A program made the translations under genes and the position numbers. Shown piece by piece: positions 31,741-44,300 of a stretch of 64,000 nt of DNA. This DNA is from Sweltsa coloradensis (Eukaryota > Arthropoda > Insecta > Plecoptera > Chloroperlidae), in contig JAMZAV010003151.1 of NCBI GenBank assembly GCA_024449915.1, positions 35,687-99,686 on the forward strand, read 5' to 3'. Position 1 is the first letter of the stretch; each line of letters begins with the position of its first letter. The notes beneath the pieces are model-generated. The model was given only the letters and a program-made list of their open reading frames with translations, was not told where the DNA came from and made no database searches.

Positions 31741-33489
31741 TTTTTAATTTATGTCTATGGGTACCAACATAACTCGTCATAGTTTCCTACAACAGATAAC
31801 CTCAGTAAATATTTAGGTTTCGTGAAAATTGCAAGTTTATAATTTTTAATACTTTAGTTACCTTTCCAACGGTACCTTTGACATTGGTCTGTCAATTACC
31901 TTAGAAAAATATATAACTTCCATAGTTTTTTTTTCGGCGGCCATCTTTTTTTTTGCGACGGGGACCCATCAAAATTGTTAAAGAACGTTTTTATAACGAA
32001 AACGATTGATACCAGATACATAATTTTTGAATCAATTATTGTGCCTCGACGAAATGTGTTTCAAAAAATCAAGATCAAATACTCGATGCATATATTATTC
32101 ATTTACACATGCCGTCGCTTCAAAAACATTATCTCGGGATGTATTTGTCGGAAACATAAAATGTAAGGACTCATTGAAAACATAAAGAGATATGGGTACG
32201 GATAAACAAGCCAAACATATTTAAAAACCGTTTTGGTCATGTAGATATATGCGCCATAAAATCCATAACGATGACGAGTGTGGTAAATAATTTAAGTTTT
32301 TGTAAATAACCTCAGTAAATATTAAAGTTTCAACAAAATGGTAATATATAGTTTATTCGTCATTAAAATACCTTTTCAATGGTATACGGAATTAAAAATC
32401 GGGTATATACTTTAAATGATTTTGCGAGTCAAAAGGTTCATTGGCGGCGGCCATCTTGTTTTTTTTGCCATGGGGAAAGGGCTCAGTAAAAAATCGGAAA
32501 TTTTTCCCATCAAAATTGTTAAATCACGGTTTATAACGAATCGATTGATACCGCATAATAGTTTTTCACCTATTGTGCTCTGAAAAAATCGTTTAAAATT
32601 ACTAAAATTCAAACCAAACATAACCTAAAAAAAAAAAACTTTCTGGAAAATTGTGGTCTATCGTTGGGTTTCTCTTTTTATAACCCTTTTTAACGGTACC
32701 TTTACAATTGAAATCGGCGAAATACTTCAAAGATATTTTAGTTAAATGTTCAATGACGGCGGCATCTTGTTTTTGCCCAGGGAAGGTCTCAGTAAAAAAA
32801 TCGAAATTAACTTAATCAAAAATTTTTAAGTTCGGTTCATAAAGAATCGATTGATACCAAATATCTTATTGTTTTTACCAATTGTGTCTCGACAAAATGT
32901 AATGAAACATAAAGATCACACAGTAGTGCATATATTCATACACATGCCATCGCTTTAATTAAATAAACTCAGGCTATAATTGTCAGAAAATTAAATGCAT
33001 GGATTCATTAAAACACAAATAAATAATCCACCAAAATCCAACTTGAGAAAATGTAAAACCTTTTTACCTAGTAAATATCGTTCCATAACGAGAAAGTGTA
33101 AAGTAAACAGTTAAAGTTTTTGTAACATAACCTCAAACATATTGGATTTTCGTACAAATTTGTAAACATTTATTTTAAAATTTTTATCATTTACCTTTCG
33201 AATGGTACCTTTGAAATTGAAATCGGTCAAATATTTACGAAGATACGCTAGTTAAAATTCGAAAGCGGCGGCCATCTTGTTTAGATATGGCCGGTCTCAG
33301 CCCAAAAAATCAAGACTCTCACCATCGAAATTGTTTTTCTATGGATCAATACGAATCGATTGATACCACAAACATAGCTCTTTCACCGTTTTCGGCCACG
33401 GAATTACCTATGCTCCCTACTATATTGCAAACAAATTGAATGCAATTATTATTTAAGACATAAATATAAACACCAGGATTCAAACGCCA

Positions 33490-33712
33490 AATAACGTCTA
33501 ATGTTTTTAGCAACCATTGATGCCTCTTAACGTGAGCTTTTTTCTTCGGGGCGATAGCCGCAGGTCCGGCACTTAAACTGCGGCTCTTTCCCACAGATCT
33601 TTATGTGCGATGTGAGGTTTCTTCTCTGCTTATAGCTTCTGCGCAGCCGGGCAGGGGTGCCGAGCGTCTTCTGACGCGGTTTACATGGGAAGCCAACTCA
33701 TGTAAATGCCAT
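33490..33712 (-). pseudogene. Lola-like terminal exon with a zinc-finger pair (fragment 3)
   Basis: Minus strand: a good acceptor (GTTCTTGTTACAG, exon from about 33712) is followed in one frame by GFPCKPRQKTL, then RRSYKQRRNLTSHIKIC, the linker GKEPQFK and CRTCGYR. After a one-base change in a C-run the other frame gives KKKAHVKRHQ (H-x3-H of finger 2). Finger 1 has lost its C-x2-C spacing: the cysteines are present in another frame. The same architecture and strand occur at 1.7-2.0 and 13.1-13.5 kb. The foldback element begins only about 65 bases downstream of it. Lesions are single-base indels, so either a pseudo-exon or a real exon with consensus errors. Confidence 0.6.
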
Positions 33713-34029
33713 CTGTAACAAGAACAACATGAACCTTCAAGTAAAACCTTTCGTTTTTGATGATTATCCAATCAATATAAGAAACACTTAGAAATAACCA
33801 TTAGTATTACTAGGAAAACGGGTTAATTCCCCCCGCGTTGATGGATGAGCTTTTTTGTAAGTTTTTTAGTTTGCGTAGGACCACTTTTCCTTTGCAAGTG
33901 CTTTTTGAATGCATTGTAGGTGATTGTTGTCAAGTTTCTATTGTTACTTGTTGTTATTATAAACCTAAAAAAACTCATATTAAAACCTTTATTCTATGGA
34001 TTCTGGCTAACTTTATCAACTTTTTCTTT
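33713..34029. other. Possible intronic DNA
   Basis: T-rich sequence immediately before the acceptor of zinc-finger fragment 3, in minus-strand order. Nothing else recognised. Confidence 0.3.
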
Positions 34030-34365
34030 TTGAAAGCAATACATCACCATTACCTTAATGTCCATGTAAAATATGAACGTTGTAGCCCCACCCGTTTGGT
34101 CAGAATCGGCCCAAATGTAACGAAAATATCGCATTTAAAATCGGGAAAAAAATTGTAAAAGTATGATAATCATGAGAAATATTTCTTCGATTGTACCCAA
34201 AAACGTGGCAGGTCTAAGTTTAGAGATTTCGAAGGTCCCCTCCAATTTTCATCAAGATCGCGTATGCCGTTTGCCCGGTAGAGTGCGAACAAACAGACAA
34301 GGAAAAAAATAGAGCTAAATTTTTTGAGGGGTCAGTGAAATTGAAGTCTTCGCTTCGCTCACTAA
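34030..34365 (+). repeat. Dispersed repeat, family A (copy 3)
   Basis: Closely matches 28485-28822 throughout (AATCGGCCCAAATGTAACG, AAACGTGGCAGGTCTAAGTT, TTTTCATCAAGATCGC), ending GAAGTCTTCGCTTCGCTCAC. It has a shorter A/C-run before the terminal hairpin-like motif. Confidence 0.7.
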
Positions 34366-35611
34366 AAAACTCTATTCTAAACTATCACTTTCAGGATGCC
34401 GAATCGAATTAATTAAATTTGTTTCCATTTTATGAATTTATTTTTGTATTTAGAGTCAATTATTGAGCAAAGTCTAGTATACACCCAGTTGTCGAAAGTC
34501 AAGAAGAGGCACTTACTTTACGTAGACACATGTTTAGGGATGCAATGTTCCTATTCCAATCCATAACCAGTAGAAACTGGACAACAACTAAATTGAGTAT
34601 TTTTGGTAACACTCTTCTCAAGTTATTTTCAAAGGAATCTTCACGAAGAAAACTTTTTACGTTAGTCTATTGATTATCAATGCAAAACTAAGGCCAACAC
34701 CGGTAATTCACACCGAACGCGTCTGCACATTGTGATGAAAAACTACGAACTTTTGATCATATGAATCCTACACAACACACCCATGCAATTTATTATAAAT
34801 GAGTTATCCAATTGAGGAATCAGGAATCATCATAATAAATCACAAAAAGAGTAAAATTGTTTTATTAATTTGTCTTGAAACTGCCCCCATTTCCCTTGGT
34901 ATTATGAATTGATTACATAGTCACCAACATTTTGGCACGACTTACAGTTCTTCAGAGTAAGTATTAATATTACCAAATACATTTCTCTAAAATTAGTACA
35001 TTTGAACGTTGGGACCAGAAAACAGAAAACAGATATAACATTGGTTTAATTTTTCCAAAAATACATATTTTTTAGATTTGGTTCGGTATCAGTCACAGGT
35101 TATGAAAAGCTACCAAGATATTGTGTGTGGACAAAATCTGCTGAATTTGTTTCTCTGAACCAAGATAAACTGATACATTCGAGTCGAACATAATAAGCAA
35201 AACTGAGACAACACTACACACAAGACATTCCTTTATAAGTCCACTCTACCGACCAATCAAAAGGAATGGACGTACACAAAATATGGTGAATAATTGTTTA
35301 GGACAAAATGTATACCAGTAAAAACATTTATTACGTTTACATATCCACAGAAGTACAAAGAATACAAACACGAATTTGAATCACAACCGAAGTACAAATA
35401 CAGCTAACTTTTAAATTTTTCTGTTAGCAAATGACAAGGGGACAAGGCAGATTGGTGCCATTTATAGGCACGGTGTTTGACTTAAAAATTAGTGGGTAAA
35501 GAAGTACTAAATACAAATAAAGCGACAAATTTATTGATGAAGAAGTTATCACAACAAAATGTGAAACGTGAGAACATAAGACTTTTGAATGTATTTAACC
35601 AAAATAATGTA
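34366..35611. other. 1.2-kb stretch without recognised features
   Basis: Ordinary-looking AT-rich sequence with no long ORF, terminal repeat or partner copy in the window. It is the last stretch before sequence quality drops. Confidence 0.4.
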
Positions 35612-35676
35612 TTTTTATATATATATATATTTTTATATATATATATATAAAATTATATTATTATATATATATATGT
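35612..35676. repeat. TA microsatellite
   Basis: TA dinucleotide runs with A/T interruptions. Homopolymer-rich sequence starts directly after it. Confidence 0.85.
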
Positions 35677-36274
35677 GTGGTTATGAAAAGGGGTTTTCGT
35701 AGCCCCCGTTCTGATTAGTTGGGGTTTTTGGGGGTTTTTTTGTCCACTTTGAAAGTTTTTGTTAGGTGGGGGTTCCATACCTTTTAAAACAACTTTTTCG
35801 CTGGAATATCCTCCAGCATTTTTCGGGTTTTTATGCCCGGCCCCGGGTTTGGGGGCCCCCTCTCTGCTTCCCTCGCACCTAAATGCATTCAAAAAAGCCT
35901 TGAAAAGGGAAAAAGTGGCCCCCACGAAAAACAAAAAAATTTAAAAAAAGGGCTCACCCATAAAACGCGGCGGGATTTTTTACCCTTTTTCCTATTTATT
36001 CAATTACCTGACTTTTTCGAACGACTGTGCGTATCATTCTGAGGCAACCCGGGGAAAAACTTTAATTTGAGTTTGGGTTTTTTTTAAATTTCATTTGTTT
36101 CTTCTTTGGCTCTGATTGTCTTTGTCCAAAAAACTAGAAAATTTTGGGATTTCCCCTTGATGCTGCTGCTGCTGCCTTTGTTGTTGTGGCAGCGGTTGTT
36201 AAAAAAAATAAAAAAATTTTTTATTTGAGTCTACCCCTCAGTTATAAAACGGATTTTAAAGGGGGGGATTTTAA
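35677..36274. other. Homopolymer-rich, low-confidence sequence
   Basis: Runs such as GGGG, CCCC and TTTTTT are far more frequent than in the first 35 kb. A CTG-rich tract is at about 36158-36180. ORFs here are not credible. Confidence 0.45.
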
Positions 36275-36620
36275 AATCAAAGGGGCCCCAACCACCCTGC
36301 GGGCCCCCGACGCAATCGACAAAGTGAGCGTCCCCCCAAACGATCGATTTTGTTAATGGGAAAAATATAGCAACAGGGGTATGGACAGTGCAAACACCCG
36401 CGAATAAAGCCAGAATCAACAGGGCGATTCGAACAATCTGAAATTTATTATTTTGCTTCGTTGCTAGGACGGCCCCAAAAAGTCACCGTTTAAAAAAACT
36501 CCTAAACACAAGAACTGATGGACTGAATCCAAATCAAAAATTTAAAAAAACCTTCTGACTTTCCCGGGAATCAAACCCTGGACCTTCTGCTTTGGGAAGG
36601 GCAGATAGCAACCACAAGAC
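36275..36620 (-). repeat. tRNA-derived SINE (copy 2, degraded)
   Basis: Aligns by eye with 1150-1497: AAGAACTGATGGACTGAA, TGCTTCGTTGCTAG, CCTGGACCTTCTGC and the B-box region AATCAAACCCTGG occur in the same order. Many differences from copy 1 extend a neighbouring base, in line with local sequence quality. Confidence 0.6.
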
Positions 36621-36789
36621 CAACGTTGTTTTTTGCTGTTGTTTTTTTGCTGCTGTGCTGCTGCCCCGGGTTTTTTATTTTTTTTGTTGTCGTCTTGAGA
36701 GTATTTTCCCCTATCACGGACTCCATTTTTTGGCTTTTTTAAAAAACCCCCAAAATACCCCTTTAAAATTTAAATTGGGGTGCTTGGCA

Positions 36790-38215
36790 ATTTCAATCGA
36801 TTCCTTATGAGTCGGGGGAAAAAGGTTTTTTTTCTGTGCATAAAATTTTTGGTATCTTAAAAAAGGATTTTGGCGTGGGATCTTTTTAAAGGCTTTTTCC
36901 CAAACCAGGGTTTTTTGGGGCACTCCAAAAGGTCCTCTCTGTAGTGGTAGAAAGTGGCTGTATGTTTTTTAAATTCTAGTCCCAATTGAAGACAGGTTTG
37001 TCCAATGTAGCCCCGAACCCATTTACAAGGAAAACCCTCAAAAACACCACAAAGTTTAAAAAGGGGAATTTTATTTTTAAGGCAACATAAAATTTTGAAT
37101 TTTTCCTTCCAGGGTTTTTGAATATTTTTTGAATTTGTTTTTTTCTGGGGGGGTCTCCCAAATTTTCTACCCTTTTGTGAACTTTTACGTAAGGTAATAG
37201 GGCTTTTTTTCATTTTCTTTTGTTCTATCTGAAAAAATGTACATCCTGTATTTTTGGGTTTTCTTTTAAAATGCTCGCATAATCATTGTTTTTATACCCT
37301 TTGTTTAGTAACGCTTGTTTCAAAAACGAAATTTTTCCCGTTTCCGGGGATGGTACGTCTTTAAACTTTTGACTCTGGAAACTAAGTATTTAATATGTTT
37401 TGGCTTCTGGGGAAAAGGATGATGGTGCGCCGTCTCTTTGATGTAAAAAAATTTTTTATGAGCTGGTTTAGGGGTAAACTGAGTGCCCCCCCGGAAAACC
37501 ACGACCCACAAGAACGCCCAAAAAAATGCCAAACACCTTCCTTTTCAATTTAAAATAGTAAATTGGATATTTGGGGGGGGTAACCCTTTAGATAAATTTA
37601 AAAAATCATCTAAAGCTTCTCTCCGAGACTCCCACTGCGAATATATCTTTCCACATATCTCAACCCCCACTTTTGGGTTTTTGGTTGCTGAAATAAAATG
37701 CCTTATTTTTCAAAATCATCTAAAAAACGATTCGCTACGGGGTGATAAGGGGCTACCCTTGGCATGCCCGTGTCAAATCACCATAAAAAAGAAAATGAAA
37801 AACCGAGAAGCAATGATCGTCAGATCAGAAATGTGATTGAAAGAGGAAATTTTTTTCTCTTAAAATTTCCCATTGCATCGGGAAAACGGGACAAAAGTGA
37901 AAGTAAAAACCACATCAAAATCACCAAAAAAACTTGTTGTCAACCCCAAAGGGTTTAAAAAGTTCTACGAAATGCGCTGAATCTTTCCCGTATGATTTCA
38001 TTCAGGAAACCAGCGGTTGAATTTTTTTTTAGACAAAAATCGAGCAAACTCAGGGGTTTTGGAAAAATTCCATTCTTTCAAAATTTGGGTTCTAAAAAGA
38101 AATTCTTTTTATGTACTTTAGAAGTCCTAAATACGGGGAAATTTTTGGCATTTTGAGTAATCACCCTTTCTTAATGACTTAATGACTTGATTTCTTAATA
38201 TTTCGGGCTGGGGAA
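36790..38215 (-). pseudogene. Penelope-like element, RT and GIY-YIG (copy 1)
   Basis: Minus strand, right to left: RT entry near 38100; a GSPL-type block near 37760; the catalytic box where copy 2 has YVDD is corrupted at 37644-37655; then FIQ/IQFTI and KPAHKKFF; and a GIY-YIG domain near 36950-37080 with GVFEGFPC and GYIGQT. It extends past the duplicated segment, so it shows the endonuclease end that copy 2 lacks. Homopolymer expansions break every frame. Confidence 0.65.
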
Positions 38216-38227
38216 AAGAATAAAGCA

Positions 38228-38350
38228 AAAAAAAAAAAAATAATAATAAAAATTTAAATAAAAATTTTAAAAATAATAAAAATTTAATAATAATAAAAAT
38301 TAATAATAATAAAAATAAAAATTAATAAAAAATAATAAAAAATAAAAACC
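38228..38350. repeat. TAA-type repeat (copy 1)
   Basis: Interrupted AATAAT/AAAAAT tract equivalent to the cleaner repeat at 56322-56432. Confidence 0.8.
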
Positions 38351-41300
38351 CCCAACATTGTTGGGAAACAAGCTGGTAAAGTTGAGAAAAATTTTTGTGG
38401 TAAAATTTCTATTCCCGCTGAAATAAAGCATTCCATCTAAAATTTTGACTTTCACCCTTGATCTATATCTACTATTATCTCAAATTGACGTACTAAAAGT
38501 GACATTAAAGGGAAGAAATGTTTTTAGTATTTATACCATTTTTTTTGTAGTTTTATATCTTTTAACTGGGACTAGGCTGTAAATTGCATTAAAACAGTTA
38601 AAATTTTTTTAAATTTTTTTACGATGTGGAAAGGCCCATATTTTCATTTAGGGGCATTATTTAAAAATTTTCACCCAAGGTAATATATTTTAAAATAGTA
38701 TAATATTTAGCTTTTTTACGAAGCCCTTTAAATTTTAAATTTTTGCAAAATCAAAGAAGATTGAAGTTTTCAAAATTTCGTCAAATAAAAAAAAGATTTA
38801 TCAAAACGAAAAAAAGGCAAGGGGGTTTGAGAAGCGAAGACCTCTTTCACCCCCCTAAAAGGGAATGAATCATTGAAAAAAAGGTTTTTTAATTTTTTTT
38901 AAAGTGCATTGATTTTATAAACAATAACAAAAAAAATAGGTGATTTTTTGACAGATAGTAAAATAATTTATCTAGAAAAGGAAAGTAGGGAATAACAAAA
39001 CAATGGAAGTTTCTTTTTGGGGGAAATTCCTTCGGGCCCAAACCAAAGCTGGAAAAAGAGGCAGCGCATCAAAGGACAAAGTTTTTTGAACATGTGTGTG
39101 AAAAGTAGCTTTTATAGGGAAAACGTTATTAGAGACTTTTTTAAAAAGTTTCGACAAGAGCTACATAAGAGAGTTTATACGTGAAATCCTTTTTAAGGGG
39201 AAATTGCACAGAAAATAGCCGACCAAAGAAGAATCATATTTAAAAATAAAAATATTCCAGAAAACATATTAACTAGATTAGGACCGAATTTAAAAGACGA
39301 ACACAAAAAACATCAAGATAAATAACGGCGCTACATCGACAGAGGAAAAGGGGAAGAAGAAGCCATTTTGATACCAAAAACTACTAGAATTTCCGGGAAT
39401 TACCTGTCATCCCATACCTGCTAAAATTTTCCCAGATCTCCCAGTTATACCAGAAATTCCAGACCAACCAGAACGCCCAAAACATACCGGGAAACGTCCA
39501 GACCTACCAAACGTACGGATCTCCCAGAAAACCGGCCCTACCAGAACATGAAAAACCCACTAGAAACCCCAAAACCATTAAAGAAATAAAGACACCCAAA
39601 ACAAATAGCGTTTCAAACAAATGGTAGATATAAAATAACGCATAAAAAAAATCACCTGACTTACCCCATCTAAAAAACATCCTGCTTTAGCTTTTGCAAC
39701 ACCCAAAGGGTCAGGTTTTGCGCAGTAGAACCAAAAAAAAGCCCATACATACCAAAAAAAAGCATTAAAGGAAATAAAGACGCGGTACACATAAAAAAAA
39801 CACACACATTTTTCAGCATAACACAAGACGAACTATAAATTTGGGGACTTTTCATGCGGCAATTTACTGTGCACTTTAGCAGTGTTTAGATACTTGGGTT
39901 AAATTTAAAATCTGTTTACCCTTCAAACCAAAAAAAGAGAAAAAAATTTCCCGAAATGGGAACAGCATTTAATTTTGGGGGGAATCGATGAGTTTGGGAA
40001 AGATATGGGTAGTTTTGGAACAATTGCGAAGGGGAAATCGACCCTTAAAAAATGTGATACTATACTCCCAAAAAATATATTTGAAAGAACCCAAGGTTCA
40101 CCCCAAAACTTTAAACACTGAAAAAAATTCATTCACGAATATTTGGATAAAACTTAAACAAAAAGTAAGTCTCTTGTAAGAGTTTAAAAAAAGATTAGAG
40201 AATGTAGATTAGAAAAGAAAAAAAACCAAAAGGGGGTCAAAAAAAGGAAAAACTTTTTTCCCAAAAAAACTATCTATACCGAAGAAAAAACGGGAAAAAT
40301 GGGAACACCAACTAAGACGGAGATAGAAGGGGTTTTGGGCGGGAAAATAGGGGGAAACCCCGGGTGGGGCCCAAAACCGGGAAATGCAAAATGGATTCAA
40401 GACAAAGATTAGGATGGAAATTTTAAATTTGAGATGAGATTCAAAGGGTTAACTGTTGATAAATTAAAAGGTCGAAAATCAGGGGTACCATAGCGGGAAA
40501 AAGCACCAGGTAATGATAATACCCAAATTTTTTGGTATAAGAAATTCAATACTACCACAACCCAAACTAAAAAATTCTCAAGGGAGTTTATAAATGGATT
40601 TAAAAGAAATCCCCGAATTCTTTACTAAAGGAGTAACCTTTCTAAAACCGAAAGAAAATGATACGAAACCCCAAGAAAATATGGGGCCAATTTACATTTT
40701 CTTCCAACTATATATAAAATATTGACTTAAAGCATAACAAAAAAAAAGTAAAAAGGCATTGCAAAGAATACAATTCCCCCATCTCAAGGTCTCTGGGGCC
40801 CCGTGACGTCATTTTTAAAAAGATGGCGGCCCCCTTTGGGGTTAAACCCCTAGAGGAGGTACAGGCTAAACCTACTTAAAGCGGGCCCTAGATTCTGTAC
40901 TGAAACCACCCGCGAAATATGACGATTTTTTTTGTTTTTTTTCAATTTTAGTGGAAAAGAAAAAAAGGCCAAACCCAGCATAGGGGGCAACGCATTGTCA
41001 ACACGGGTCAGTGAAATATTTTTTTAAACGTGCGTTATTTAACCCTTTTTAAGTCAGCTCGCTCACTCTGCTACAAAAAATTGATTTAAAGGGGGGGTTT
41101 TTAAGCGTTTTACTTTTGTTTTTTCTTGATAGGAGGGACTAGATTTTTTTAAAATTTCATTCCAGTATCAGTGTCGGTACATAGAAAATTTTGTTAAAAA
41201 TAAAAAAATTACTTAATCCCCAAAATTCCCTTTTCCCAACCCAAATAAAAACCAATGCAATTTAAGCTTAAATTTTTTCTATTCCCTAATAATTTTAAAT

Positions 41301-44300
41301 GTTTTTATTAATTCCAAAAGCTTGCCCCTTTGCCTAAACGGCACAGCAAGCCCAAACAAAATAAAAAATAATCACGTTTTTTGGGAAATCAGTAACCCGG
41401 GAAAACAGTTTTCCAAAAAAAAAAACTAATTTTGAACCATGCCTAAAAAACCCCCGTGCTTTTTCTGCACCCATTTGTCTTTAAAGGGGCTCGTTATTCT
41501 ATCTTTTAAAAAAACCCAAAAACATTTTCAACCCGCGCATGGGAATTGCGTACACGCAGTTTCCCTTTTTGTGATATAAAAAAATTCTCTACAGCATCTC
41601 TTACGTAGGCCTTTCTCATTTTAAAAAACAAAAACTTATTTTTGCGATTTTGGGGACCGATTGAAAAAAACAAATAAAAAAAAAGAAAAGCAATCCTTAG
41701 GAAACCCTTTCCCCTAACGAAATTATACTCTTATCACATGTAAATAAAAAATTTGAAATTTAAAAATTTTTACAAAATAATTTAAAAAAATTAAAAATTA
41801 ATCGCCCCTCGTCGTTTGCGTCGGGGCCTAAAGGGTTGGTTTTGGTCGTTTTGATTTACGGGTCCCTCATTAAAAATCATTATACTGAGTGGGAGACTTT
41901 TAAATATTTTTTAAATTTTTTTTTTATTTTTTTATTTATTTATTCAGTAGATGATATAAGGCTATAAACTTTCATTGAGAATAAAACCCTTTTCTATACT
42001 CAATGGCAAATCCTAATCCCAGAGTTACTTGTTGCTGTATAATTTCAATAACGTAGAAAAAGGGTCCAGGGGCCCGGGTTTGATCTTTTTTAAGACATTT
42101 TTTTTGTGTATTGGCCCCTTTTAACTTTTTTGCTAAGACTAAAAAACCCAATTATCCCATTTTTTCCATTTTCGGGTTGCTCGCACTTTTTTTAAATTTT
42201 TTGGTTTTTTTTTTAAGTTTGTTTTAATATTTATTATTTATTTTTGTTTGTGTATTAAAAAACCAAAGACCACAATGCCCCAAAAACATAACTGAGCATA
42301 AGCCTTTCGAAAATAAGTTTCTCTAGCGTCATGCTTGTGAATAAATTACTAAGGGCCCTAGCCCTTCACACTAGAAGGCCCCCGAAAATTTTTTGTATAA
42401 ATTTATGAAATTGCTTATTATTTGTTCCCATAGTTCCCAAGGCATGGTATAAAACATAAACATCCCCCAAAAACAAAATCCAAACAAGCATACGGGGTTG
42501 GGAAGAATCCCCAAATTTCCCTATTATAGTTCGGGTTGTAAAGTATTAAGTTTAAAATTTTATTATGTCATTTTATTTTATAGAGTAGTTGTTTAAACCC
42601 GGGGGGTTACACTAATGAAGTAAATGGGCAATAACACACTTGCCTTGGATTTCAAATTTGGTTTTTGTTTTTAAACGACTGATGAAATTTTTGAACTAGG
42701 GTTTTCCCCAATTTTTAGCATATTTTTTTAATCCTTTTTTTTTTCTGCAAATTTTCCCGGTATTACAAAACATTTATATGATTTAAAATTTTGTGTTCCT
42801 GTTTAGAAATGTATACACGAATAAGGTTCTCCCCGGGTTTTCCTTTTAAAACCAAGTATTTCAAGACGTTTTATTTCGCGTTTATATTTTTTTCGTCTTC
42901 TTTGGAATCTCCATTGAAACACGCGAAACCGCTAAACCGGCCGTAGCAGCAAAACCCAAGGGCTCTAGGGAAAAGGGCGGCCCCCCTAGGGGCGTATCGT
43001 TTGGGTTCTCGTGGCGAATACAAGGCCGAGGAAAAAAAAGGATGCTGTAAAAAACTCGCAGGGAGGGTAAAGAAAACTCTTTATCGACTCACGAAAATAA
43101 ATTTCAGGCCCACAATAAAAAAAAGGAAAATTTTCACTTTAAACAAACTTGACTACAAAAGTTTTAGGGACTCAAAAACCACACACAGGCTTAATAGTTT
43201 TACAAAAAAATCAAATCAACCCAGTAATTGTAAATTTTTTGAAGACAGAAATGGGCAGGGGAGAAAAAACACAAAAACAAATATGAAAAACCAGCAGATA
43301 ACTAGACCAAATCCAAATTAAACTGGCTTTTTCCCAAGGTGACTCATTAAGCGCTTATGGTTATGTCTGCCATTAAACCCCCTGTCGCATATGCTTAACA
43401 AATCAACTACGGATTTTAAAATTAAGGAAAAATAATATGGTTTTTTCACAAAATTTCTCACCTATTTTTTCAGGATGATCTCACTTTTAAAACGCATCAA
43501 TTTTGTTCAACAAAAACGGTTAAATAAATACTATTTTTTTGGAATTTAGTAAGAAATCTGCAAATAGTTTGGATTAGACAAGTTTAAGACGAAACATATC
43601 AAAAAAGGGTAGGGTTTTACGCAGGCAGAAGATTTTCCAGCTAGATGAGGGAAATGGGTTTGGGAAGTTGGATTTAACGAAGTATACAAAATTTAGGATT
43701 GTCACAAGCTGCCAGAATTGATTCAAAAAGTAATGAAAGAAAAATTGAAGATAATACAAGAAAAAAGGAAAAAATCATCCCCAAGACCGAAACAAAACGG
43801 AAAAAGCAAGACCCACAGCAATAAATACTTTTGTTTAAAACCAGTACTGCCATATTCATTCGGAATCTTTTTAAAATGGCGCAGAAGACATCCACGCCCG
43901 GAAATATTAACTCGTACTACATTTTAAAACACAGAAGGGCATCATCATAAATCAAAAAATAGAGAGATTGACACTTCCAAGAGAACAAGGGGGAGAGGCC
44001 AATTGATTGAAAACTTATTTATAAACAACTAGACATTTTAAGAAAATTTTTTTTTTACAAAAAAGAAACCCAATCAACACTGTTAGGGCTGTGGTGCTAG
44101 CTGAAAAATTTCTTTTAACTCCCTCAATTTTAGCAAACAAAAATGTAAATCTAAAAGGGGAAATTTCAAAACTGACGCTTTAAAAAGAGTTACTTTCCCC
44201 TTTTAAAAAGCCCCTACACAAGAGACATTATGATGAACTACAAAAAGGTCACTTAGATAGGGAAGAGCAAAAAAATAGGGGGTTTAAAAAAGGGGGAACT

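Larger units (their letters stand above)
29262..33425. mobile_element. Foldback-like element: about 1.95-kb inverted arms around a PLE fragment
   Basis: The left arm (29262-31192) is mirrored with moderate divergence and many indels by the right arm (31470-33425); outermost complementarity is GGGGAGCATAGG on the left with CCTATGCTCCC on the right, innermost GACGACAAACTGAC with GTTAGTTTGTCGTC. Each arm contains about four copies of a motif with TGGTATCAATCGATTCG, AACAATTTTGATGG, CTGAG and CAAGATGGCCGCC, spaced about 300-530 bases apart. Long inverted repeats built from internal repeats are the hallmark of foldback elements. No transposase is seen. The non-palindromic 277-base spacer argues against a simple hairpin-read artefact. 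Confidence 0.75.

Noticed and set aside
31975..32166. 63-codon ORF in the right foldback arm
   Set aside because: The inverted counterpart in the left arm does not preserve a reading frame.
29262..33425. Hairpin-read (missed adapter) artefact as explanation of the palindrome
   Set aside because: An artefact would give nearly identical arms and almost no spacer. Here the arms differ at many sites and a 277-base unique spacer with coding origin lies between. Not fully excluded given the indel-rich consensus.
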